A DNA stretch of 64,000 nucleotides, taken from the NCBI GenBank assembly GCA_025963635.1, contig JAOQAK010000075.1:62001-126000 (forward strand), given 5' to 3'. The DNA is from Ferruginibacter sp. (lineage in GTDB: Bacteria; Bacteroidota; Bacteroidia; Chitinophagales; Chitinophagaceae). Below are positions 34,303 to 42,577 of the stretch, piece by piece (the stretch's first letter is position 1; the number at the start of each line of letters is the position of its first letter). The position numbers and the translations under genes are program-made. The notes beneath the pieces were generated by a model that saw nothing but the letters and a program-made list of their open reading frames with translations, searched no databases and had not been told where the DNA came from.

Positions 34303-36687
34303 TTAATTCCTCAAGGGCTTTCCGCTCTTGAGTATACTTTGAATTCTTTCCAGCGTCTTCTTTTCGCCGGTAAGACTTAGAAACGCTTCCCTTTCAAGAT
34401 CTAATAAATATTGTTCGCTTACAAGAGTGGGTTCGCTTAAGTCGCCGCCACACATTACGTAGGCTAGTTTTTTTGCAACGGTAGCGTCATGTTCGGTGGC
34501 ATAGTTACCCAGCCGCATTCCATTGATACCGGCCAGCATGGCGCCAAGCGCTCCTCGTCCCAACACCTTAATATCATTGCGCTGTACAGGCATTACATAT
34601 CCATCATCATAAAGATCGATCACCGCCTGTTTGCCTTCTGCAATTCTTCTCCCCGGGTTAATACTTACCAGGTCTCTTCCTTTTCTATAAATGCCCAGGT
34701 TATATGCTTCATGCGCCGAAGTAGCCACTTTAGCTGTGGCGATTGTTAAGAACCTGTTTTGCAGTGTAATCGTATCCACCTCTCCTTCATGCATTTCATC
34801 TGCGGCCCGTAGTACAAACTCTTTGGTACCTGCGCCGCCAGGGATCACACCGATACCTACTTCCACCAGGCCCGTATAAGTTTCAGCCGCGGCGATTACC
34901 TTATCGGCATGCAAACTCATTTCACAGGCGCCTCCCAATGCAAGTCCGTGCGGCGCTACCACCACCGGGATTGCGGAATAACGACAGCGCATAATCGTGT
35001 TCTGGAACATCCGGATGGCCATGTCTATCTCATCATAATCCTGTTCAATTGCCAGCATAAAGATCATCCCCACATTAGCGCCGGCGCTGAAGTTGGCACC
35101 ATCATTTGCGATTACCAATCCCTTGTACTTCTCTTCGGCCAGGGCGATTGATTTCTGAATGCCTTCCAGCACTTCGCCACCAATACTGCCCATCTTTGTG
35201 TACCATTCAAGTCCGATTACATCATCTCCTAAATGATAGGCACGGCAGGCGCTGTTTTTCCACACAGTTTGCCCGGCGAAATTTTTCATCACTATAAATG
35301 CCTCACCGCCAGGCATTGATTTGTACGTTTTGCTGGCAAGATCATAATACAGACGTCTTCCATTTTCTATTTTAAAGAATGTGGAGGCACCGGTTGCAAG
35401 CATTTCATCTACCCACGGAGCCACTGAATAGCCGGCTGCTTTCATTAGGGCAATGGTTTTAGCAACTCCTAAAACATCCCAACTTTCGAATGCGCCTATT
35501 TCCCAGCCAAAACCAGCCATCATTGCATCGTCCACCCTGTATATTTCATCGGTGATTTCAGGTATGCGGTGGGAGATGTAGGAAAATAAATTGTAGTGAA
35601 ACAAGCGATAGAATTCTCCCGCTTTATCCGTACCGGCACACAATGCCTTTAACCTCGCCTTCAGATCATCCATAGGTTTGGCAGCTTCCAATGTGGCAAA
35701 CTTTGGCTTTTGCCTTGCACCGTACTCCATCGTTTGAAGATTGAGCGTTAGTATTTCCTTCTCCCCTCCTGCGCCTTTTGTTTTCTTAAAAAAACCTTGT
35801 CCTGTTTTATCTCCCAACCAATTATTTTCTACCATTTTGTGTAGCCAGACGGGTATTATAAATTGTTCCTTTGCTTCATCATCCGCACAATTGTCATACA
35901 CTCCTTTGGCAACTTTTACCAATGTATCAATCCCCACCACATCAGCAGTACGGAATGTGGCCGACTTTGGCCTTCCGATAACCGGCCCTGTGAGTGCATC
36001 GATTTCATCTATATTCAATTGCAATTTTTCCATTGCATTCATAATGGCCATCATCCCAAAAACACCGATACGGTTAGCTATAAACGCAGGAGTGTCTTTA
36101 CATAACACGGTGGTTTTGCCCAATTGCAGGCTGCCGTAGTCCATTAAAAAATCTACCACTTCCGGATCGGTAAACGGAGTGGGGATAATTTCAAGCAAAC
36201 GCAGGTAACGGGGAGGATTAAAAAAATGAGTACCGCAAAAATTTTTTTTGAAATCATCGCTTCTCCCTTCTGTCATCAAATGGATTGGGATGCCGGATGT
36301 ATTGGAAGTAATTAAAGTACCCGGCTTACGATATTTTTCGACATCGGTAAAAATAAGTTGCTTTATGTCCAGCCTTTCTACCACCACTTCTATTACCCAG
36401 TCACAGGTAGCGATGTCTTTTATATTGTCCGTGAAATTGCCGGTCTTTATTCGCTTTACCACATCGGGAGTATATACCGGTGAGGGATTTGATTTAATGG
36501 CCGCCGATAATGCATCATTCACAATTTTATTTCGCAAGGCCGGGTTTTCACTTTCAGGTGTGCCGGACGGCGCCACCATGTCCAGTAAAAGCACCTGCAG
36601 ACCAATGCCTGCAAAATGACACGCAATACGACTGCCCATTACGCCGCTACCCAAAACAGCCACTTTTTTTATAATCCTTTTTGACAT
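34303..36687 (-). CDS. FadN-like 3-hydroxyacyl-CoA dehydrogenase / enoyl-CoA hydratase
   Basis: A 794-residue multidomain beta-oxidation enzyme. The N-terminus is an NAD-binding 3-hydroxyacyl-CoA dehydrogenase (AVLGSGVMGSRIA, residues 9-21; the catalytic-region GTHFFNPP; and the 3HCDH C-terminal domain). A crotonase-type domain follows in the last ~300 residues (NFSAGANVGMIF, GLALGGACEMSLH). This order (dehydrogenase first, hydratase last) is the FadN type, opposite to FadB/FadJ. The first crotonase Glu is present in GGACEM. It would catalyse successive hydration and oxidation of acyl-CoA intermediates. No fadA or fadE is adjacent. Confidence 0.92.
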   Translation of the reverse strand: MSKRIIKKVAVLGSGVMGSRIACHFAGIGLQVLLLDMVAPSGTPESENPALRNKIVNDALSAAIKSNPSPVYTPDVVKRIKTGNFTDNIKDIATCDWVIEVVVERLDIKQLIFTDVEKYRKPGTLITSNTSGIPIHLMTEGRSDDFKKNFCGTHFFNPPRYLRLLEIIPTPFTDPEVVDFLMDYGSLQLGKTTVLCKDTPAFIANRIGVFGMMAIMNAMEKLQLNIDEIDALTGPVIGRPKSATFRTADVVGIDTLVKVAKGVYDNCADDEAKEQFIIPVWLHKMVENNWLGDKTGQGFFKKTKGAGGEKEILTLNLQTMEYGARQKPKFATLEAAKPMDDLKARLKALCAGTDKAGEFYRLFHYNLFSYISHRIPEITDEIYRVDDAMMAGFGWEIGAFESWDVLGVAKTIALMKAAGYSVAPWVDEMLATGASTFFKIENGRRLYYDLASKTYKSMPGGEAFIVMKNFAGQTVWKNSACRAYHLGDDVIGLEWYTKMGSIGGEVLEGIQKSIALAEEKYKGLVIANDGANFSAGANVGMIFMLAIEQDYDEIDMAIRMFQNTIMRCRYSAIPVVVAPHGLALGGACEMSLHADKVIAAAETYTGLVEVGIGVIPGGAGTKEFVLRAADEMHEGEVDTITLQNRFLTIATAKVATSAHEAYNLGIYRKGRDLVSINPGRRIAEGKQAVIDLYDDGYVMPVQRNDIKVLGRGALGAMLAGINGMRLGNYATEHDATVAKKLAYVMCGGDLSEPTLVSEQYLLDLEREAFLSLTGEKKTLERIQSILKSGKPLRN

Positions 36688-36894
36688 AGCATGAAGTTAG
36701 TTAGTTAAACAACTATTTGTTAATCGAAATTAATGCTTTTATAAAAGGAATTATATAATATAAGTAATTCATTCATAGAACATGTAGTTGAAGACGATGC
36801 GTTTGCTGAAAATGCCAGGGCTCCTATTTTTAAAAAATTAGTTTACTTTTAACAGCCCGTAAATATCCAACCGAATTTTTAAATCCAAATTTTA

Positions 36895-39126
36895 ATGACT
36901 CATCTTGCTACCGAAGAAAGTATCACTGCTGCTACAAACCTCTTGGTAAGCTACAAGGCTGAAAATCTCAACCCCGAAGCCGTGATCATTACAAATCCCC
37001 GTTTTATGATAAAAGGGTTCAATGACATCGCCGCATCGGTTTACGGATTTACTTCGATGGCAACAATCCATAACCAACGGCTATTTGACCTGGTTCAGTT
37101 TGATATCATTGGCACCAATGGTATCAGCGCTATGAAAAGCTTATTTAAAAATGGCTTCTGGAAAGGTGATATCATCTATGTTCAAAATGGTAAGAAACAT
37201 ATTTTCAGCACACATTGTAGTTTGATAAAAGACACGAATGGTTTAATTGACTCCATCGTAATTACCACTGAAGCCATCTCCCAAAGACTTAAACAGGCAA
37301 AAGACCTTGCAAGCGCTGAGAATAAATACCAGACGCTGGTAGAATCGCTCTCGGAAGGGGTAATGCTTATTGGGGCTGATGGAATTGTACACGCAACAAA
37401 TAAGAAAGCCGCGGATATATTTGGCATCACCGAGGAACAAATAACAGGCGGAACGCTCAGTTCTCCCCAGTGGAAAACTTTCAGAGAAGATGGAACTGAA
37501 TTCCCAAGAGAAGATTACCCGGCAATGATCACTTTGCAAACGGGCAGGGAAAACAATAATGTGGTAATGAGACTTCAACACGATGATGGCAGAAACGTAT
37601 GGGTATCGATGAACAGCAGACCCATCTTTGAAGCTATCTCGGCACTGCCGGTTGGAGTGGTAGTTTCAATGGTGGAGATTACTGAAGTGAAGGAAATAAA
37701 CGACCGCCTTGCTGAAAGCGAATCGCTTTTCAGAACTTTTATGAAAGACAGTCCAACATTGGGTTGGATCTGCGACGAGGAAGGAACACTGGTGTATGGT
37801 AACCCGCGATTTTTGGATACGATTTGTGCAAGCGCTAATGCAATAGGAAAAAACATTTCAGGTTTTATTAAATCGCCGGAATTGCTCGCAACCATTTTAA
37901 AAAGAAATCAAGCTATTTTGGAATATGGCGGACCGGTTATTAAGGAAGAAGCACTAACTCACCTCGATGGCAGCACGGGCTACTATCTCGCTTACTGGTT
38001 TTCATTGCCAGACAAAAACTATAAAAAACTTATTGGTGGCCATGCGGTGGAAATTACGGATAAAAAAATGGCGCAAAAGGAAATTGACAAGATGTACGAG
38101 CGATACCATTTTGCAATTAACACGAGTTCGGATGCCATCTGGGACCTCGATGTTGCTACAGGTGTAGTATACCGAAGCGATACATTTAATACATTCTCCG
38201 GTTTTAAAAAAGCAGAAATTGTTCCCACGCTTGATTGGTTCTTTGATAAAATACACGAGCATGATAAAAGCAGAATTAAGTCTTACCTGGCGTATTGCCT
38301 GGCCAATAATTTAACCCACTGGGAAAATGAATACCGCTTCCAGATTGCAGATGGCAGTTACAGGCATTTATTGGATAAAGGCTATGCCCTTTTTGAAGAG
38401 GGAAAACTTACCCGGGTTATTGGCTCGATGCAGGATATTACAGAAAGAAAAAGACTGGAGGCCCAGTTATTGAACGAGCAGGTTCAAAAACAAAAGATGA
38501 TCAACCAGGCCACTATTAAGGCACAGGAAAGGGAAAGAAACCGCATCAGCGGCGAGTTGCATGATAACGTGAACCAATTGCTAATGAGTGCAAAACTACA
38601 TGTCTGTGTTGCTAAAAGTAAAGGCGAAGGCCCTGGTGATCTTCTTGAAAGAGCCAACGAGTACCTGCTGATGGCAGTGGCAGAAATCAGGGAATTATCA
38701 AAGGGACTTTCATCGGTTGTGATATCAGATGTGGGCTTGCAAAAAAGCATTGCAGATATCGCCGCTACCATGCTTTTGCTACAGGGTATACAGGTACACA
38801 CTTATATCAGCAATGAGGTGATCTCCAAATTATCTTCCGAACAGCAGCTGATGGTTTATCGCATTATCCAGGAACAAACTAATAATATTTTGAAATACGC
38901 TGAAACAACTGAAGCGATTATTTCAATAAAAGAAGTAGATCAAAATGTTGAATTGATCATCAGCGACAGTGGCAAGGGTTTCGACAGATCAGAACAAAAA
39001 GGCAACGGTATCGGCTTCATTAATATTTTTAACCGGGTGGATGCATACAATGGAAAAGTAGAGATCATCTCTTCCGCTGGCAATGGATGCACGCTGATCA
39101 TCAATTTTCCATTAACAGAATTATGA
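36895..39126 (+). CDS. Multi-PAS sensor histidine kinase (HisKA_3 type)
   Basis: A 743-residue soluble kinase with no TM segment. Four PAS-like domains occupy about residues 25-130, 140-260, 270-385 and 395-515 (for example YQTLVESLSEGVMLIGADG). A coiled region then leads to the HisKA_3 box RISGELHDNVNQLL, with phospho-acceptor His556. The HATPase domain has NNILKYAE and SDSGKGFD. HisKA_3 kinases normally pair with NarL/LuxR-type response regulators, but none is encoded nearby, so it is an orphan here. The sensed signal is presumably cytoplasmic. A near-match -7 box (TACTTTTA) lies around 36843-36850. Confidence 0.9.
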   Translation: MTHLATEESITAATNLLVSYKAENLNPEAVIITNPRFMIKGFNDIAASVYGFTSMATIHNQRLFDLVQFDIIGTNGISAMKSLFKNGFWKGDIIYVQNGKKHIFSTHCSLIKDTNGLIDSIVITTEAISQRLKQAKDLASAENKYQTLVESLSEGVMLIGADGIVHATNKKAADIFGITEEQITGGTLSSPQWKTFREDGTEFPREDYPAMITLQTGRENNNVVMRLQHDDGRNVWVSMNSRPIFEAISALPVGVVVSMVEITEVKEINDRLAESESLFRTFMKDSPTLGWICDEEGTLVYGNPRFLDTICASANAIGKNISGFIKSPELLATILKRNQAILEYGGPVIKEEALTHLDGSTGYYLAYWFSLPDKNYKKLIGGHAVEITDKKMAQKEIDKMYERYHFAINTSSDAIWDLDVATGVVYRSDTFNTFSGFKKAEIVPTLDWFFDKIHEHDKSRIKSYLAYCLANNLTHWENEYRFQIADGSYRHLLDKGYALFEEGKLTRVIGSMQDITERKRLEAQLLNEQVQKQKMINQATIKAQERERNRISGELHDNVNQLLMSAKLHVCVAKSKGEGPGDLLERANEYLLMAVAEIRELSKGLSSVVISDVGLQKSIADIAATMLLLQGIQVHTYISNEVISKLSSEQQLMVYRIIQEQTNNILKYAETTEAIISIKEVDQNVELIISDSGKGFDRSEQKGNGIGFINIFNRVDAYNGKVEIISSAGNGCTLIINFPLTEL

Positions 39127-39163
39127 GTCTGACCATTGACCCTTGACGATTCACTGTTGACTA

Positions 39164-41842
39164 CTAACTCACCCCACTTCCACTCTCAATTGCATTTTCC
39201 GGACTTACAAAATGTAATTTACCGGCCTTATCTTCCGCCATCAGGATCATTCCGTTACTTTCAATTCCTCTCATTTTGCGTGGCGCCAGGTTGGCCACCA
39301 CTACTACTTGTTTGCCAATGATATCAGCAGGATCAAAATGTTGCGCAATACCACTCACGATGGTTCGCTTTTCTATTCCCATGTCCACCTCCAGCTTTAG
39401 CAATTTATCTGCTTTGGCCACTTTTTCGGCTGTTAAGATGGTGCCCACTTTGAGATCGATTTTTGCAAAGTCATCGAAAACAATTTCTGGTTTTGGGCCG
39501 CCGTCTCCGCCGGCCAGCGGGGCGGGCTGGTCACTGTTCTCCTTTTTAGAAACTGATTCAATTGGCGGGGTCAGGAACCCTCCTTTGGAGGGCAGGGAGG
39601 CTTCTTCTTTACTTTCCATTCTTAATTTTGAACTTTTAATTTTTAATTTTTCCACCTGCTCTTTCACCTCGCTGTCTTCAATTTTTCGGAATAATAACCG
39701 TGGCTCTCTTAATGAATAACCAACGCTCAATAATTTTCCTTTACCGGCATTTTCCCAATCGAGCATCTTATCCACTACCTTCATCATGTAGCACATTTTT
39801 TTTGCAGCAAAGGGCAAAAACGGGTTGATGAATACGGCAAGATTTGCGGTGAGCTGTAAGCAAATATGAAGGCAGTTATCGATGATCTTTTGTGCTGCTT
39901 CAGTGATTTGACCGCTTTCAGATACCTGTTTGGCAACGATCCACGGCTGCTTTTCCTGCATGTATTTATTTCCTTTTCTTGCAAGGTCGATCACTTCGTA
40001 TTGTGCATCCCTGAACTTATAGGTTTCCAACAGGTTTTCAATACTCGTTTTGGTTTTCACCATTTCGGCGAACAATGCTTTGTCCACATCGTCCAGAATG
40101 TCTGCATGCAAGGGCGGCACTTTTCCTTTACACAATTTGTGCATCAATACAAAGGCCCTGTTTACAAAATTGCCAAACACATCCACCAACTCTCCCTTCA
40201 CAGCATCCTGGAAACCTTTCCATGTAAATTCGCTGTCTTTGGTTTCCGGAGCAATTGCTGTCAAATAATAGCGCAATGCATCCACCATCTGGTCGCCGCC
40301 ATTTTCCTTTTTTACAAAATCATTGATATAATCTTCCATTTCAATGCTCCATCCACGGCTGGTACTCATTTTATCGCCCTCAAGATTCATGAACTCATTG
40401 CTGGGAACATTATCGGGTAAAATATTGCCATGCAGCTTCAACATTACCGGGAAGATGATTGCATGAAAAACAATGTTATCCTTTCCAATAAAATGCACCA
40501 GTTTGGTGCCTTCATCATACCAATACGGCTTCCAATCTTTTTTGTTATCGATGGCCCATTGTTTGGTTGCACTGATGTATCCGATGGGTGCATCGAACCA
40601 CACGTAGAGGACTTTTCCGGCCCCTCCAGCCCCCCTGCCCCCCGAAGGGGGGTTCTTGGTGTCTGATAATTTCGTATTCTTTTCAGTTAGCTTATGGAGT
40701 ATCTTATTTAGTACTTCATCTGTTTGATTGATTACTTCCTGATTTGTAAACCGGATTACTTCAAAGCCTAACCTGTTTAATTCTGTTGTTCTTTCTTCAT
40801 CGCTTATTGAATTCTCCGGCGTTTGATGAACCAATCCGTCAACCTCTATAATTAGTCTTTTATTTAAGCAAACAAAATCTGCAATAAAATCCCCAATAAT
40901 ATGTTGCCTTCTGAATTTATAACCATCCAGTTTTTTACCCCGCAAAATCTGCCATAAAATATCTTCAGCAGTTGTAGGGTTGCTTCTATGCTCCGCTACA
41001 AATTCTTTAAGTAATCCGTAAACAAAAGGATCCGCTGTCTGGTAATCAAAGGGAGTATCCGAATCATCAGAGTCCAAGAACCCCCCTTGGGGGGCAGGGG
41101 GGCTGGGCACTTTTATTCCCCAATCCAAATCCCTAGTAACCGCCCTGGGCTGCAAGCCTGCATCCAGCCAGCTTTTGCATTGTCCAAGTACATTTGCTTT
41201 CCAGTCATTTTTATGATCATCGAGTATCCATTTGCGCAAAAATTCCTCATGCCGGTCCAATGGCAGATACCAATGTTTGGTTAATTTCTTAATTGGTGCA
41301 TTCCCGCTTAAGGTGCTTCTTGGATTGATCAATTCTTCCGGGCTCAAAGAAGTACCACATCTTTCGCATTGATCACCGAAAGCATTATCATTTCCGCAAA
41401 CCGGGCAAGTGCCTACAATATAACGGTCGGCCAAAAAAGTATTGGCCTGCTCATCAAAATATTGTTCTGTATCCTTTACTTCAAGATCACCCTTGTCATT
41501 TAAAACGGTAAAAAATTCCTGCGCCGTTTCATGATGCAGTTGCTCTGTGGTGCGATGATAGATATCAAAAGAAATGCCCAGGTCGGCCATATTGCTTTTT
41601 AGCATGGCGTGGTATTTATCTACAATCTCCCGCGGTGTGGTGTTCTCTTTCATCGCCTGTATTGTAATGGCGGCGCCATGTTCGTCACTGCCACATACAT
41701 ATACTACGTCTTTTTTTTGCGCTCTTAAATAGCGAACATAAATGTCTGCCGGCAAATAGGCTCCTGCCAAATGCCCGATGTGTTTTGGGCCATTTGCATA
41801 GGGTAATGCAGAAGTTATTAAATATCTTTTTGGGTCTGTCAT
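39164..41842 (-). CDS. metG: Methionyl-tRNA synthetase interrupted in frame by a DUF559 nuclease element
   Basis: An 892-residue protein; Bacteroidota MetRS is usually nearer 690. The catalytic parts are all present: HIGH at 21-24, the zinc knuckle CPVCG...CERCG (146-162), WFDAPIGYIS (415-424), KMSTS in place of KMSKS (491-495), the anticodon-binding helices, and a C-terminal tRNA-binding (EMAP-like) domain from ~788. Between GIKVP (242-246) and GKVLYVWFD (409-417), normally a short loop, lies an extra ~160 residues with a DUF559 domain (FRRQHIIGDFIADFVC, LIIEVDGLVHQ). A second repeat-derived stretch (SLPSKGGFLTPP, ~749-760) sits in the linker before the tRNA-binding domain. There is no stop or frameshift, so a single long, possibly active, synthetase is predicted. 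Confidence 0.93.
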   Translation of the reverse strand: MTDPKRYLITSALPYANGPKHIGHLAGAYLPADIYVRYLRAQKKDVVYVCGSDEHGAAITIQAMKENTTPREIVDKYHAMLKSNMADLGISFDIYHRTTEQLHHETAQEFFTVLNDKGDLEVKDTEQYFDEQANTFLADRYIVGTCPVCGNDNAFGDQCERCGTSLSPEELINPRSTLSGNAPIKKLTKHWYLPLDRHEEFLRKWILDDHKNDWKANVLGQCKSWLDAGLQPRAVTRDLDWGIKVPSPPAPQGGFLDSDDSDTPFDYQTADPFVYGLLKEFVAEHRSNPTTAEDILWQILRGKKLDGYKFRRQHIIGDFIADFVCLNKRLIIEVDGLVHQTPENSISDEERTTELNRLGFEVIRFTNQEVINQTDEVLNKILHKLTEKNTKLSDTKNPPSGGRGAGGAGKVLYVWFDAPIGYISATKQWAIDNKKDWKPYWYDEGTKLVHFIGKDNIVFHAIIFPVMLKLHGNILPDNVPSNEFMNLEGDKMSTSRGWSIEMEDYINDFVKKENGGDQMVDALRYYLTAIAPETKDSEFTWKGFQDAVKGELVDVFGNFVNRAFVLMHKLCKGKVPPLHADILDDVDKALFAEMVKTKTSIENLLETYKFRDAQYEVIDLARKGNKYMQEKQPWIVAKQVSESGQITEAAQKIIDNCLHICLQLTANLAVFINPFLPFAAKKMCYMMKVVDKMLDWENAGKGKLLSVGYSLREPRLLFRKIEDSEVKEQVEKLKIKSSKLRMESKEEASLPSKGGFLTPPIESVSKKENSDQPAPLAGGDGGPKPEIVFDDFAKIDLKVGTILTAEKVAKADKLLKLEVDMGIEKRTIVSGIAQHFDPADIIGKQVVVVANLAPRKMRGIESNGMILMAEDKAGKLHFVSPENAIESGSGVS
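39495..39603 (-). repeat. Repeat-derived insert in the metG linker
   Basis: Bases 39567-39603 (GGAACCCTCCTTTGGAGGGC core) match the right end of the main metG element in sequence and orientation. About 30 bases further left, 39495-39535 is a GC-rich, imperfectly palindromic stretch (GGCCAGCGGGGCGGGCTGG) that could be a diverged opposite end. The pair looks like a shortened insert lacking the nuclease segment; the left member is uncertain. Confidence 0.55.
40626..41106 (-). mobile_element. Putative DUF559-nuclease element with ~40-bp inverted ends, inside metG
   Basis: The left end (40626-40666) and right end (41067-41106) are near-perfect inverted copies. Each contains a hairpin core of CCCCCC-(GA)A-GGGGGG flanked by CCAGCCCCCCTG on the outside and TTCTTGG...TCTGA on the inside. 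The 400 bases between encode, in the metG frame, a domain of about 130 residues with the DUF559/Vsr-like restriction-endonuclease pattern: AEDILWQILRGKKLDGYKF, RRQHIIGDFIADFVC and LIIEVDGLVHQ (Asp and Glu of a PD-(D/E)xK-like site). No intein splice residues flank it. The element spans codons 246-406 and keeps the host frame open throughout. Confidence 0.75.
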
Positions 41843-42335
41843 TGCAATTTTTCTTTTTTGTACTTAGCTTTTTTACTACTATTTAACTTCATTGGCGTCG
41901 CACTCTTGTACATTAAGATCATTGTGGAACGCCTTTGATTCAAAATACACTTGTCATTTAGAGAAAAGTGCTCGTTAGATGCGAATGAGTTGAAGCCATA
42001 ATCTGTTGTTTTTATTCTCTCTTTTTATTTCCAGGCTTTGCCTCCGCAGTCGGCGGGCTGCGAAGCCCCACCCCCAGCCCCTCCCCAAAGGAGAGGGTAG
42101 CTTTGCAACGGGGCTGCTTTTGCTTCTTTCGCAAAATATGCTGCGCATTTTTTGAATACTGACTTCGTCAGTACCGAACCAAAAGAGGCACCTTTTGCAG
42201 TTACTGTTTAGAAATCCGACCATGGTTCATAGACCAAACTTCTATAGGAACTCTGGTAAACTTTATTTTATTCATTTTATTCTTCAGGCGAAAACACGGC
42301 AAATTTACCTAAAGCACGTGCAATCCCCAAACAAA
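41843..42335. other. metG upstream region with repeat fragments
   Basis: No credible gene. It holds a motif ATTGGCGTCGCACTCTTG at 41891-41908, a relative of the GC-rich repeat at 42065-42105, and a short perfect palindrome (TACTGAC-TTC-GTCAGTA, 42158-42174). An open frame on the minus strand across the GC-rich repeat reads LPSPLGRGWGWG, a typical translation of such repeats rather than a gene. Confidence 0.5.
42065..42105. repeat. Diverged GC-rich repeat upstream of metG
   Basis: CCCCACCCCCAGCCCC is followed by CTCCCCAAAGGAGAGGG. The palindromic C-run/G-run layout resembles the metG ends, but the sequence is only loosely related. Confidence 0.55.
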
Positions 42336-42362
42336 CAAAAAACCCACGATGACGTGGGTTTT
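42336..42362. terminator. Bidirectional terminator-like hairpin
   Basis: ACCCACG and CGTGGGT surround a 4-nt ATGA loop, with AAAAA before and TTTTAAAA after. It lies between the GH3 gene and metG, both on the minus strand, so it could end the GH3 transcript about 215 bases past its stop. Confidence 0.6.
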
Positions 42363-42462
42363 AAAAAGCTGTAATTATCTTTCAATACTACCATTAAGAA
42401 ACGCTCGAAGGACGTGAGCACGCCGCATTGTTGTTCAATATTGATTTAATGTACACGAGTGA

Positions 42463-42495
42463 TTATTTTTTCTTTTTAGTAAAAAGAAAAAATAA
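42463..42495. repeat. Perfect 15-bp inverted repeat with 3-nt loop
   Basis: TTATTTTTTCTTTTT and AAAAAGAAAAAATAA are exact complements around AGT. It lies 83 bases past the GH3 stop codon. All-A/T arms make it a cruciform or terminator candidate. Confidence 0.7.
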
Positions 42496-42577
42496 CAAAA
42501 TCCTATTTGCCTCTGAAGCTTAATAGAGATTCTTCCGCCTGGCCCATAAAAATTGTATTCTTACTTACGAATACTTA

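Noticed and set aside
40626..41106. Intein in methionyl-tRNA synthetase
   Set aside because: There is no Cys/Ser/Thr at the N-terminal junction (Ser247 is followed by repeat-derived Pro), no block A/B or terminal HN before the C-junction, and the ends are inverted DNA repeats.
41975..42223. 82-residue minus-strand frame with LPSPLGRGWGWG upstream of metG
   Set aside because: It is the translation of a GC-rich repeat plus surrounding non-coding sequence, with no conserved domain or start context.
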